In this document: in pieces, positions 9,880 to 18,141 of the stretch
How the letters are laid out: each line of letters starts with the position of its first letter
How positions within the stretch are numbered: the stretch's first letter is position 1
Origin: Ktedonobacteria bacterium
GTDB taxonomy: Bacteria; Chloroflexota; Ktedonobacteria; Ktedonobacterales; JACDGC01
DNA length: 64,000 bases
Assembly (NCBI GenBank): GCA_027459785.1
Contig: DAIDGU010000047.1
Span: forward strand, 1 to 64,000
Direction of reading: 5' to 3'
Made by a program: the position numbers and the translations under genes
Notes under the pieces: model-generated
What the model was told of the DNA's origin: nothing
The model's database searches: none
What the model saw: the letters and a program-made list of their open reading frames with translations, nothing else

Positions 9880-10856
9880 ACGACCGCCTCCTGCGCGAAG
9901 ACGCGCTCGATCACCTCTTCGATGGGCGGATCTTCGATGGTCAGGTCGAGGATCGGCTGCTCGCCCAGCAGGCGCGAGGTGACGCGCGAGGTCTCCGCCT
10001 TGGGGATGCGCAGCGTGATGCGCTCGCCCTCACGGGTGATGACCTCGCCATACGCGCTGAGATCCAGCGCCGGATCTTCCACTGTGACGCTGACGGTCTT
10101 GTAGGACGAGAATTGCGCCGCCAGATCGCTCAGATTGCCGTCGAAAAGCAGCTTGCCGTGGTGGATGACGATGACGCGCTTGCACAGCGCCTCGATGTCG
10201 GCCATGTAGTGGCTGGTGAGCAGCACCGTCGCGCCGTGGCGTTGGTTATACTCCGCCAGGAACGCGCGGATCTTGCGCTGCATGGTTACGTCCAGCCCGA
10301 TGGTTGGTTCGTCCAGGAACAGCACCTTCGGCTGATGCAGCAGCGAGCCGATGATCTCGACCTTCATGCGCTCGCCCAGCGAGAGGTTGCGCACCGGCTT
10401 GTGAACCAGATCGCTCACGCCCATCAGATCGATCAGTTCGTCGCGCATCTGGCGATATGCTTTGGTCGGCAGCCGGTAGATCGCGCGGTTCAGGTTGAAC
10501 GAGTCCAGCGCGGGAATGTCCCACTGGAGTTGGTTGCGGTTGCCCATCACCAGCGTCATCTGGCGCAGATAGTCGCGCTGGCGCTTGAACGGCACGTGGC
10601 CCAGCACCTCCACGGTGCCGCCGGTGGGGAAAAGCAGGCCAGCGAGCATCTTCAGCGTAGTTGTCTTGCCCGCGCCGTTTGGCCCCAAAAAGCCCACCAC
10701 CTCACCCTGGCCCACGTCCAGCGTGATGGCATCCACCGCTTTGACCGCGCGCATCTTGCGCCGGAATAGGCTCTTGAAGGCCGCGCCGAAGCCTTCTTCG
10801 CGCTCCGGCACCTGATACGTCTTGCACAGATCCACTACATGGATCGTTGGTTGCAT
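9876..10856 (-). CDS. ABC exporter ATP-binding protein
   Basis: 326-residue ATPase subunit that powers the two adjacent ABC-2 permeases. Walker A GPNGAGKTT, Q-loop region in MGNRNQLQWDIP, signature LSLGERMKVEI (LSLGER is usual in this subfamily in place of LSGGQ), Walker B VLFLDEPTIGLD and H-loop LTSHY are all present, followed by a C-terminal accessory region of about 80 residues. The start is the ATG preceded by AAGGAGA about 12 bases upstream. The gene is first in a minus-strand row (ATPase, permease, DinB, permease). A CACGAA-type inverted repeat lies between it and ribH. Confidence 0.92.
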   Translation of the reverse strand: MQPTIHVVDLCKTYQVPEREEGFGAAFKSLFRRKMRAVKAVDAITLDVGQGEVVGFLGPNGAGKTTTLKMLAGLLFPTGGTVEVLGHVPFKRQRDYLRQMTLVMGNRNQLQWDIPALDSFNLNRAIYRLPTKAYRQMRDELIDLMGVSDLVHKPVRNLSLGERMKVEIIGSLLHQPKVLFLDEPTIGLDVTMQRKIRAFLAEYNQRHGATVLLTSHYMADIEALCKRVIVIHHGKLLFDGNLSDLAAQFSSYKTVSVTVEDPALDLSAYGEVITREGERITLRIPKAETSRVTSRLLGEQPILDLTIEDPPIEEVIERVFAQEAVV

Positions 10857-10878
10857 AAAAATAGATTCTCCTTGAGCG

Positions 10879-11046
10879 AAAAGGACGGGAACACGCAGGC
10901 CACGAAGGAAACGAAAAGACACGAAAAAACAGAAGATGTTACATGCTAACCGCATCTTTTTGAATTGTCTTTTTGATTAGGAACTTGACTTTTGCTCTTC
11001 GCGTCTCTGAGTTCCCTTTGTTTACCTTCGTGTCTCGTCTTTTCCT
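10879..11046. repeat. CACGAA/TTCGTG large inverted repeat, copy A
   Basis: Purine-rich arm at about 10879-10933 (AAGGACGGGAACACG, GCCACGAAGG, GACACGAAAA) and complementary pyrimidine-rich arm at about 10991-11046 (TTCGCGTCTC, CCTTCGTGTC, CTTTTCC). The pair would fold into a long imperfect hairpin. It fills the gap between the ABC ATPase gene and ribH. Three similar structures occur at 32.1, 39.0 and 59.4 kb. Confidence 0.75.
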
Positions 11047-11526
11047 TCACAGCACGCTATGCTGGTCGATAGCGCGCAGCAAGGTCGCCATTTCCAGCGC
11101 GGCCAGCGCGGCCTCCGCGCCCTTGTTGCCCAGCTTCACGCCGGCGCGGTCCAGCGCTTGTTCCATCGTCTCGACGGTGAGCACGCCGAAGCCGATGGGG
11201 ACGCCGGCCTCGCGCGATATCGCCCCCAGCCCGCGCGTGGCCTCGCCGGCGATGTACTCGAAGTGCGCCGTCTGCCCGCGAATCAGCACGCCCAGCGCGA
11301 CGATGCCGTCATAGCGCTGCGTGCGCGCCACGCGCTGCACCGCCAGCGGCAATTCCCACGACCCCGGCACGTAGATCACGTCGATACTCGCCGCCTCCAC
11401 GCCGTGCTGGCGCAGCGCGCCCTGCGCGCCCTCCGTCAGCCGCTGGCCGATGAGGTCGTTGAAGCGCGCCTGCACGATGGCGAAGCGCAGCCCCGTCCCG
11501 ATCAGATTCCCCTCGATACTTGCCAT
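11047..11526 (-). CDS. ribH: 6,7-dimethyl-8-ribityllumazine synthase
   Basis: Condenses 5-amino-6-ribitylaminouracil with 3,4-dihydroxybutanone phosphate in the penultimate step of riboflavin synthesis; the family forms large icosahedral or pentameric shells. The 159 residues are family length. Substrate-contact motifs are present: ARFND near the N-terminus, VPGSWELPLAV, the ALGVLIRGQTAHFEYI segment with its conserved His, and GVLTVE. No other rib genes are nearby and no FMN riboswitch is recognised upstream. A hairpin lies between the Shine-Dalgarno sequence and the ATG. Confidence 0.96.
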   Translation of the reverse strand: MASIEGNLIGTGLRFAIVQARFNDLIGQRLTEGAQGALRQHGVEAASIDVIYVPGSWELPLAVQRVARTQRYDGIVALGVLIRGQTAHFEYIAGEATRGLGAISREAGVPIGFGVLTVETMEQALDRAGVKLGNKGAEAALAALEMATLLRAIDQHSVL

Positions 11527-11537
11527 ATATGTTTAGT

Positions 11538-11564
11538 CGGTGCTATCGTAAGCACCGCTCCTTT
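11538..11564 (-). promoter_or_regulatory. Hairpin between ribosome binding site and ribH start
   Basis: On the minus strand AAAGGAG (11558-11564) is followed directly by CGGTGCT, loop TACGAT, AGCACCG (a perfect 7-bp stem), then 11 bases to the ATG. The linear distance from AAGGAG to the ATG is about 31 bases, too long, but folding the hairpin reduces it to about 11. This suggests a structured spacer; no ligand-binding motif is recognised. Confidence 0.5.
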
Positions 11565-11727
11565 CATGGATGATGAATGGCTCTATTATGCAACATTTCT
11601 CAGCAACATTTCTCGTATGTGCGGCAAGAGGTCCAGTCCCCCGAACCGGTGACAGAGGGGCTACGGATGGGATCTGCATAAAGTGGTAGTCCGTCGTGAC
11701 CTTCGAACTACCCCAGATGGTAAGCTC

Positions 11728-12177
11728 TCAACTCACCGCTTTTTTCACGAGGGCGGCGATCTTCGCCTCTTCGGCGGCGGTCAACTCTTTCAGCGCGAAA
11801 GTTACCGGCCACATGGTACCATCGTCGAGGTTCGCCTTGTCGCTGAAGCCCAGCGTCGCGTACCGCGTCTTGAACTTCTCCGCGCTTTGAAAGAAACAGA
11901 CGATTTGGCCATCCTGGGCATAGGCGGGCATCCCATACCAGGTCTTCGGCGCGAGGGTAGGCGCGCTGGCCATGATGAGCGCGTGCAGCCGCTCGGCCAT
12001 AGCGCGATCAGGATCCGCCATCGTGGCGATCTTGGCGAGTACCTCGCGCTCACCGTCCGCCTTGCTCGCGCCCGCCTTCTGCTCGCGGATGCGCTCCTTC
12101 ATTGCGGCGCGTTCCTCGTCGGTGAATCTTGTACTCGCCTTCGCGGACTTCTTTGTCTCCTGGTCGTCAATTCCCAT
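11728..12177 (-). CDS. DUF1801 (YdhG/CyaY-like fold) protein
   Basis: 149-residue protein. Residues 15-75 are a charged helical region ([17 protein letters not shown]), followed by a DUF1801-type domain with [19 protein letters not shown] and [11 protein letters not shown]. Members of this family have been called putative iron chaperones by fold similarity, but no biochemical role is certain. AAGGAGA lies about 8 bases before the ATG. It faces a repeat-filled gap and is divergent from the monooxygenase gene. Confidence 0.75.
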   Translation of the reverse strand: MGIDDQETKKSAKASTRFTDEERAAMKERIREQKAGASKADGEREVLAKIATMADPDRAMAERLHALIMASAPTLAPKTWYGMPAYAQDGQIVCFFQSAEKFKTRYATLGFSDKANLDDGTMWPVTFALKELTAAEEAKIAALVKKAVS

Positions 12178-12555
12178 GTGGGATTCTCCTTTGCCGTGTT
12201 CGGCGTATGGTCGCCGTCGGGATGTAAAGTGGAGCGCCCTGACTCTACTATTTTAACCTATTCTTTCGGTGGTTGCTCCATCTGGTAGCCCGAAATGTGG
12301 GATATTTAGAGAAATCAAAAGGAGAAATCAAAATCGGTTGTTCAAACAGCTTATTGCAAAAACATTCAGTTTTGAGTATACTTGCAGATATCAAAGCAAA
12401 AAATACCCTCCAGTCCGCGACGGCGGGGCGACCACAAGGGTACGCCCCTACATCGTCACCGTCAGGCGCTTAGGCGCGCAAATGGTTTCAATCACTACCG
12501 CCCGCCGTCATCACCGCATCAACCGCCCGCTCCCCATAAGGAGGAATGCTCGCCG
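12178..12555. repeat. Gap holding composite repeat element E1 (12409-12511)
   Basis: This 378-base gap between divergent genes holds a composite repeat. It starts CAGTCCGCGACGGCG, contains the palindromic GGGGCGACCACAAGG..CGCCCCTAC element (12425-12452), then GGCGCTTAGGCGCG, a TTTCAAT segment and CCGCCCGCC. The same modules in inverted orientation are seen at 45.3-45.4 kb, and related arms at 18.9-19.1 kb. The AT-richer part at 12230-12400 probably holds promoters for the flanking genes, but none can be named confidently. Confidence 0.7.
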
Positions 12556-14124
12556 ATGAGCCAGACCAGCACCACCAGCGCGGCTGAGCGCGCGACGCAG
12601 CACGCTGCAAATGGCGGCATGTCGCCACATGATGCCGATGCGCGTCATGCCCATATCATCATCGTCGGCACTGGCTTCGCTGGGCTGGGGATGGCGATCA
12701 AGCTCAAGCAGCAAGGCAGCAATGACTTCCTCTTGCTGGAACGCGGCGACGACGTGGGCGGCACGTGGCGCGACAACACGTATCCCGGTTGCGCCTGCGA
12801 CGTTCCCTCGCAGCTCTATTCCTTCTCCTTCGCGCTGAACCCCGGTTGGAGCCGCACCTATTCCTCGCAACGTGAGATCTGGGCGTACCTGCGCGACTGC
12901 GCGGCGCGCTACGGCATCCTGCCGCACATCCGCAGCCAGCACGCTGTGCGCGCGGCGGCGTGGGACGACGCGACCAACCGCTGGCGCATCACCACCAACC
13001 AGGGTGATTACACCGCCGATATCCTCATCCTGGGGCAAGGGCCGCTCAGCGAGCCGGCCAAACCCGCCATCCCCGGCATCGAGAACTTCGCGGGGACGTT
13101 GTTTCACTCTGCCCAGTGGGATCACGCGCACGATCTGCATGGTGAGCGCGTCGCCGTCATCGGCACCGGCGCATCGGCGATCCAGATCGTCCCGCAGATT
13201 CAGCCGCAGGTCAGCCAACTCCTCCTGTTGCAGCGCACGCCGCCGTGGATCGTCCCCCGGCTGGATCGCGCCGTGCCGGCCTGGCGGCAGCGGATGTACC
13301 GCGCGGTGCCGCTGACCCAGCGCCTCACGCGCACCCTCGTTTATTGGCAGCGCGAATTGGGCGCGCTCGGCCTCGTCTATCGCCCCAAGCTGATGCAGAG
13401 CGCGGCGCGTATCGCCCAGCGCCACCTGGCGGCGCAGGTGCCAAACGCCGATCTACGTGCCAAACTGACGCCGCACTACACGATGGGCTGCAAGCGCATC
13501 CTCGTCTCCGATGACTTCTATCCCGCCGTCAGCCAGCCGAACGTTACGGTCGAGACGGCGGGCATCCGCGAGGTGCGGCCCCACAGCATCATCACCAGCG
13601 ATGGGCGCGAACACGCGGTCGATACGATCATCTACGCCACCGGCTTCCACGTGACGGATATGCCCATCGCCCAGGCGGTGCGCGGGCGCAGGGGTGCGAC
13701 GCTGGCGGACGCCTGGCAAAGCGGCAGCCAGGCGTATCTGGGTACGACGGTCGCCGGCTTCCCGAATATGTTCCTGCTGGTCGGCCCCAACACCGGCCTG
13801 GGCCATACCTCGATGGTGCTGATGATGGAAGCGCAGTTCGCCTACATCACGGATGCCCTGCGCACGCTGGCCCAGCGGGGAGTGCAGACGGTCGAGATTA
13901 CGCCCGCCGCGCAGCAGGCGTATAACGAGGAGATTCAGCGCAAGCTGCAAGGCACCGTCTGGCTTTCCGGCTGCGCCAGTTGGTATCTGGATGCCAAAGG
14001 GCGCAACACGACGCTCTGGCCCGGCTTCACCTGGGAGTTCCGCCGCCGGACCCGCCACTTCGACCCCGCCCACTACACCTTGCAGCCCCAGCGGGTGGCC
14101 CCTGCGGTCGCCGCCACACCGTAA
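12556..14124 (+). CDS. Flavin-containing Baeyer-Villiger-type monooxygenase
   Basis: 522-residue FAD- and NADPH-dependent monooxygenase that would insert oxygen into a ketone or hydroxylate a related substrate. FAD Rossmann motif VGTGFAGLG follows an N-terminal tail of about 35 residues; the Baeyer-Villiger fingerprint FxGxxxHxxxW is present as FAGTLFHSAQW; the NADPH Rossmann motif is VIGTGASAIQ; and ATGF appears near the end, where FAD is contacted. The start ATG has AAGGAGGA about 11 bases upstream. The gene stands alone. The natural substrate is unknown; steroid, cyclic ketone or aryl ketone are all possible. Confidence 0.9.
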   Translation: MSQTSTTSAAERATQHAANGGMSPHDADARHAHIIIVGTGFAGLGMAIKLKQQGSNDFLLLERGDDVGGTWRDNTYPGCACDVPSQLYSFSFALNPGWSRTYSSQREIWAYLRDCAARYGILPHIRSQHAVRAAAWDDATNRWRITTNQGDYTADILILGQGPLSEPAKPAIPGIENFAGTLFHSAQWDHAHDLHGERVAVIGTGASAIQIVPQIQPQVSQLLLLQRTPPWIVPRLDRAVPAWRQRMYRAVPLTQRLTRTLVYWQRELGALGLVYRPKLMQSAARIAQRHLAAQVPNADLRAKLTPHYTMGCKRILVSDDFYPAVSQPNVTVETAGIREVRPHSIITSDGREHAVDTIIYATGFHVTDMPIAQAVRGRRGATLADAWQSGSQAYLGTTVAGFPNMFLLVGPNTGLGHTSMVLMMEAQFAYITDALRTLAQRGVQTVEITPAAQQAYNEEIQRKLQGTVWLSGCASWYLDAKGRNTTLWPGFTWEFRRRTRHFDPAHYTLQPQRVAPAVAATP

Positions 14125-14226
14125 GCGGCAACGGGGGAAGGCGCGGCTTCAGGTGCCAACTGGTGCTACGCCACTGCCAATGCCCCACTACGCCGCTTGC
14201 CGTATGTGCCGTGATGGAGCGGTGTG

Positions 14227-14235
14227 TGGTACAAT
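14227..14235 (+). promoter_or_regulatory. Extended -10 promoter for the M16 peptidase gene
   Basis: TGG followed by TACAAT fits an extended -10 element, 45 bases before the ATG. No good -35 box is needed or seen. The same TGN-TATACT-like pattern recurs before several other genes in the window. Confidence 0.5.
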
Positions 14236-14279
14236 AGCCCAAGTAAGGACAATGTTTTGTTCGAGAAAGGCTAGGCCAC

Positions 14280-15530
14280 ATGACCGTTCCCACGCAAGAG
14301 CAATTCTTCACGCACACCTTGCCCAACGGGCTACAAGTGCTGGCGCAGCGCATGCCGGATATGGAGTCCGCCGCCGTCGCGTTTTACGTCCGCACCGGCT
14401 CGCGCGACGAGCACGATCCCGCGCTGTACGGCGTCTCGCACTTCCTGGAGCATATGGTCTTCAAGGGGACGGCGGACCGCAGCGGCGACGACATCACGCT
14501 TGCCTTCAACCATATGGGCGCGGAATTCAATGCCTTCACCAGCTTTGAGGAGACGGTGTATCACGCGCGCGTGCTCAGCGACGAGTTGCCCAACGCCGTC
14601 GCCCTGCTGGCCGACATGATGCGCCCGCGCCTGGACGCCGATGACTTCGCCCGCGAACGCGATGTCATCCTGGCGGAGATCACACGCGGCGAGGACCAGC
14701 CGACGCAGGTGGCGGGCCGCCAGTTCTACCAGACCTACTTCAACGGCACCTCGCTGGGCCATGACGTGATCGGCTCCAAGGAGAGCATCGCGGCGATGAC
14801 CATCGAGGAGATGCGCGCCTACTTCGCGCGCCGCTACGCCGCGAATAACCTGATCCTGGCGGTCGCGGGCAAGCTGGAATGGCCGCAGGTGTTGGAATTG
14901 GCCGACAAGTATTGCAGCGGCTGGCAGGTAGGCGACCAGGGCCGCCCTACGGAGCCGTTCGTCCCTACGCCGACGGTGAAGCACATCCCGCGCGAATTGC
15001 AGCAGCAGCACATCCTGCTGGGCTACCCCTTCCCCGCGCAGGAATCGAAGGAATATTACGCCGCGATGATGGGCGCGGACATCCTGGGCGACGGCAGCGG
15101 CTCGCGCCTCTTCTGGAACATCACCCACAAGGGACTGGCGGAAGCGGCGGTCTCGCAATATTCGCCCTTCAACGGCCTGGGGATGCACTTCTTCTATATC
15201 GGCAGCGCACCGGATGCCGCCGCGGACGTGCTGGCGCTGGTACGCGCCGAGATCGCCAGCATCGAAGCCGACGGCGTGCATGAAGACGAACTGGCCCGCG
15301 CTAAGGCCAAGCTCATCGGCAGCACCGTCCTCGACGGCGAATCGACCATGCGCCGTATGATGAATCTGCCGAACTCCTGGCTCATCGACGGGCGGCTGAA
15401 GACCATCGAAGAAGACATCGCCGATATCGAGGCCGTGACGGTCGAGGACGTGAACCGCGTCTTCCAGCATTGGCCCAGCGCCGACCGCACGGTGATGTTG
15501 ACGATGGGACCGCGCGACGACATCGCGTAG
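14280..15530 (+). CDS. M16-family zinc peptidase (processing-peptidase-like)
   Basis: 416-residue metalloprotease of the pitrilysin/PqqL/mitochondrial processing peptidase family. The inverted zinc motif HxxEH is present as HFLEH near residue 58, with the downstream Glu ligand in the VILAEITRGED segment. A second M16 half (inactive C-terminal domain) follows from about residue 180. No signal peptide is visible, so it is probably cytoplasmic. A GAAAGG lies about 12 bases before the ATG. In many Gram-positive-type genomes a relative lies beside pnp or ymfH genes; here it precedes pth across a repeat. Confidence 0.9.
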   Translation: MTVPTQEQFFTHTLPNGLQVLAQRMPDMESAAVAFYVRTGSRDEHDPALYGVSHFLEHMVFKGTADRSGDDITLAFNHMGAEFNAFTSFEETVYHARVLSDELPNAVALLADMMRPRLDADDFARERDVILAEITRGEDQPTQVAGRQFYQTYFNGTSLGHDVIGSKESIAAMTIEEMRAYFARRYAANNLILAVAGKLEWPQVLELADKYCSGWQVGDQGRPTEPFVPTPTVKHIPRELQQQHILLGYPFPAQESKEYYAAMMGADILGDGSGSRLFWNITHKGLAEAAVSQYSPFNGLGMHFFYIGSAPDAAADVLALVRAEIASIEADGVHEDELARAKAKLIGSTVLDGESTMRRMMNLPNSWLIDGRLKTIEEDIADIEAVTVEDVNRVFQHWPSADRTVMLTMGPRDDIA

Positions 15531-15532
15531 CT

Positions 15533-15578
15533 GCCCCACCCCCGGCCCCCTCCCCATCTGCGGATGGAGAGGGGGTGA
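15533..15578. repeat. CTCCATC/GATGGGGAG palindromic repeat, copy 1
   Basis: GGCCCCCTCCCCATCTGCG and GATGGAGAGGGGG form an imperfect hairpin. It fills the whole gap between the M16 gene and pth. Other copies are at 24.30-24.36 kb, inside cheA (29.1 kb) and inside lysC (37.9 kb). Its right arm GGGGGTGA (15571-15578) is 8 bases before the pth ATG and looks like the ribosome binding site. Confidence 0.8.
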
Positions 15579-15586
15579 AAGATGTT

Positions 15587-16237
15587 ATGAAACTGATCGC
15601 TGGCCTGGGGAACCCAGGCATGCAATATACCGCGACGCGGCACAATGCCGGCTTTCGCGCCGTGGACGCGCTGGTCGAACGGCTGGGCTGGCGTTGGGAG
15701 AGCAGCCGCGAGCGCGCCCTGGTGGCACAGGGCATGACCGGCGGCCAAAAAATCGTCGTCATCAAGCCGCAGACGTATATGAACGACAGCGGCGTGGCCG
15801 TCGGCGCGTTCGTGCGCTTCTTCAAGCTGACGCCGGCTGATCTGCTGGTGATCTGCGACGACCTGGACCTGCCTGCTGGGCGCGTGCGGCTGCGCGAGCG
15901 CGGTAGCGCCGGCGGGCAGCGCGGCTTGGAATCGATCATCGCGCACCTGGGGACGAACGCTTTCGCGCGCCTGCGCGTGGGCATCGGGCGTCCGGCGGAA
16001 CCGCGCCATACGATCATCGACTACGTGCTGGGCATCCCGCCGGCGGAGGAGCGCGCCGCGCTGGGCGAGGCCGAGGTGCGCGCCGCCGAAGCCGCGCTCG
16101 TCTGGGCGCTGGAAGGCCCACAAGCGGTGATGAATCGCTTCAACGCGGACCCCAACGCGGACCCCGTCGCGCCGCCCAAGAAGAAGCCCACCGCGCCACC
16201 AGCCCCGCCGCCCGCCGACGGCACCGGCAATGCCTGA
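15587..16237 (+). CDS. pth: Peptidyl-tRNA hydrolase
   Basis: Releases peptides from peptidyl-tRNA that drops off the ribosome. 216 residues: catalytic domain of about 190 followed by a Pro/Lys/Ala-rich tail (NADPNADPVAPPKKKP), an unusual extension. Active-site motifs: GLGNPG with Tyr/Thr and His in YTATRHNAGF, the Asn in KPQTYMNDSG, CDDLDLPAGRVR and GSAGGQRGLESI. The start is fixed by the homologous MKLIAGLGNPG. The preceding palindromic repeat seems to supply the Shine-Dalgarno sequence, and the gene lies only 56 bases after the M16 peptidase. Confidence 0.96.
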   Translation: MKLIAGLGNPGMQYTATRHNAGFRAVDALVERLGWRWESSRERALVAQGMTGGQKIVVIKPQTYMNDSGVAVGAFVRFFKLTPADLLVICDDLDLPAGRVRLRERGSAGGQRGLESIIAHLGTNAFARLRVGIGRPAEPRHTIIDYVLGIPPAEERAALGEAEVRAAEAALVWALEGPQAVMNRFNADPNADPVAPPKKKPTAPPAPPPADGTGNA

Positions 16238-16289
16238 ACACCAACCGCCTGAACCATTGTAGCCAGCGCCAGCAATTTCCCGCGCGATG

Positions 16290-16298
16290 TGGTATACT
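16290..16298 (+). promoter_or_regulatory. Extended -10 promoter for rpmE
   Basis: TGG followed by TATACT, 113 bases before the chosen rpmE ATG, in the gap after pth. An extended -10 element without a clear -35 box. Confidence 0.5.
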
Positions 16299-16411
16299 AC
16301 GTAGGCAATGCATCGATTCCCGATGCGTTCGCCCTTGTCAGCCAGCGCCGGGGACCCCGTGTGTACCTCCGTATGGCGAAGGACACCACCGAAAGGATCC
16401 CAAATCCATCC

Positions 16412-16624
16412 ATGAAAACGAAATTGCATCCGCAATATAACGAGGCAACTGTGACCTGCGCCTGCGGCAACACCTTTACGGTCGGTAGCACCAAGAAGGC
16501 GCTCAAGGTCGATGTCTGCTCGAAGTGCCACCCGTTCTACACGGGCCAGCAGCGCATCCTCGACACCGCAGGTCGCGTCGAGCGCTTCCGTCGCCGCTTC
16601 AACCTGGAAGACGAAAACCTCTAA
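16412..16624 (+). CDS. rpmE: 50S ribosomal protein L31 (zinc-binding form)
   Basis: 70-residue large-subunit ribosomal protein. [12 protein letters not shown] is the standard N-terminus and fixes the start. The zinc-binding cysteines are retained as CAC and CSKC, followed by HPFYTGQQR, so this is the zinc-containing (C+) paralogue rather than the zinc-independent form. AAAGGA lies about 15 bases upstream, rather far, and the leader is over 100 bases long if the promoter at 16290 is used. The next gene, a glycosyltransferase, starts 24 bases downstream and may be co-transcribed. Confidence 0.95.
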   Translation: MKTKLHPQYNEATVTCACGNTFTVGSTKKALKVDVCSKCHPFYTGQQRILDTAGRVERFRRRFNLEDENL

Positions 16625-16648
16625 GCCGCGCTGTGGGAGGACACCCCG

Positions 16649-18121
16649 ATGGCCGCTACTCGTCGCGTACCCCGGATCTTATTCCTGATTGCCGACACGG
16701 GTGGCGGCCATCGTGCTGCGGCGAACGCAGTGCGTGCGGCGATGCAACTCATCGCGCCGGAAACACCCTTGCCCGGCAGCGCGGTGCCAGCGGTGCAGAT
16801 CGATGTCGCCGCGTTGCCTTGCGCCCCCTGCGATTTTCTCCCCGCGGCCTGGGGCGGTGCCATGCGCCCGTGGAATGCAGAGATCCATGATATCATCGCC
16901 GAGTGCGGGCCGCGGCCTCTGCGGCAGACGGCCAATATGTATGGTCCCACCGTCACCAAGCGTCCGCGCGTTTATGCCGGCTTCTGGCATGCCACCAACA
17001 CCCGCGCCACTTATGCCGCCCTCACCGCCGTCACCACGCGCCTGCTGCGCCGCCGCTTTTCGGATATGCTGACGGAGCTGCGACCCGATATTATCGTTTC
17101 CGTGCATGCCCTGCTGACGCAGCCGACGCGCGACATCCTCGACCGGCTTGGCGTACACCTGCCCATCATCACCGTCGTCACCGATCTCGTGCGCTTCCAC
17201 CGTTCATGGGCGCAGCCAGATGTCGCTGTCTGCACCGTCCCCACGCCGGCAGCGCGCGAATTGGTCGAAGCTTTTGGCATGCCACCGGATAAAGTCCGCT
17301 TGTTGGGCATGCCCATCCATCCCAAGTTTTGCCTGCCCACCGCCCCACCCGCGCAGACACGCACCCGCCTGGGCCTGGAGCCGGATCGCTTCACCGTGTT
17401 GCTGGTCGGTGGTGGCGAGGGTGTTGGTCGCCTCAGTGAGATTGCCCATGCGCTCGGCTCCGCCCAGTTGCCGGCGCAACTGATCATCGTCGCGGGGCGC
17501 AACCAGACCTTGCGGGCGACGTTGGCGGCAGAGCGCGCGGCGTTCGACATCCCCACGGCGGTCCTGGGCTTCGTCGAAAACATGCCCGACCTGATGCACG
17601 CCGCCGATGTCATTGTCACCAAGGCCGGTCCCGGCACCATCGCGGAATCTCTGGCATGCGGCTTGCCGATAATCCTGACAGGCGCGATCCCTGGCCAGGA
17701 AGTGGGCAACATTGACTACGTAACCACGCAGCACGTTGGCGTGTTGGCCCGCACCCCGGCGGAAGTCGTCGCGGCGGTGGGCGATCTCGCGGCGAGCACG
17801 CCGGCAGAACTGGCGGCGATCCGGGCGCATGCGCAGTCATTGAGCCATCCCCAGGCGGCGTTCGCCATCGCCAGCCTGATCTTGAGCTACGTCCCCGCGC
17901 CGCGCACGATGTCGGCCTGGGACCGCGTGGTACTCAGCCCGATCCGGCGCAGACGGACGCGCCGTTATCCGCGCGCGTTGCGCCGCCCGCGCGGCGTGCG
18001 CCGCTGGCTGGGTCGCCCGGCCCGCGCCCGGTTGCCGCGCATGCAGCGTCTGCCCGTTGTCGATGGTTTACAGCGCCTGCCGCTGCTGATTCGTCGCCGG
18101 CGGCGTCGCCAGCCGTCATGA
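16649..18121 (+). CDS. GT28-type glycolipid glycosyltransferase (MGDG synthase-like)
   Basis: 490-residue GT-B enzyme of the monogalactosyl/glucosyl-diacylglycerol synthase family, which transfers a sugar from a nucleotide donor to diacylglycerol at the membrane face. Features are the N-terminal FLIADTGGGHRAAANA loop, the MGDG-type acceptor domain, VGGGEGVG linker, and the donor-site motif TKAGPGTIAESLACGLP with GQEVGN. The C-terminal 70 residues are extremely Arg-rich (RRRRTRRYPRALRR), likely a membrane or nucleic-acid contacting tail. GGAGG precedes the ATG. It is followed directly by a phosphatase gene. Donor and acceptor specificity cannot be told. Confidence 0.82.
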   Translation: MAATRRVPRILFLIADTGGGHRAAANAVRAAMQLIAPETPLPGSAVPAVQIDVAALPCAPCDFLPAAWGGAMRPWNAEIHDIIAECGPRPLRQTANMYGPTVTKRPRVYAGFWHATNTRATYAALTAVTTRLLRRRFSDMLTELRPDIIVSVHALLTQPTRDILDRLGVHLPIITVVTDLVRFHRSWAQPDVAVCTVPTPAARELVEAFGMPPDKVRLLGMPIHPKFCLPTAPPAQTRTRLGLEPDRFTVLLVGGGEGVGRLSEIAHALGSAQLPAQLIIVAGRNQTLRATLAAERAAFDIPTAVLGFVENMPDLMHAADVIVTKAGPGTIAESLACGLPIILTGAIPGQEVGNIDYVTTQHVGVLARTPAEVVAAVGDLAASTPAELAAIRAHAQSLSHPQAAFAIASLILSYVPAPRTMSAWDRVVLSPIRRRRTRRYPRALRRPRGVRRWLGRPARARLPRMQRLPVVDGLQRLPLLIRRRRRRQPS

Positions 18122-18141
18122 TTCACCCAGGAGGTTCCCGC

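Noticed and set aside
11527-11727. FMN riboswitch upstream of ribH
   Set aside because: No conserved RFN core was found; only a short hairpin and a 12-base direct repeat (GCAACATTTCTC twice at 11590-11614) are seen.
18118-18141. ATG at 18118 as the phosphatase start
   Set aside because: It overlaps the previous stop but has no Shine-Dalgarno sequence, while the GTG at 18142 has AGGAGG at good spacing.
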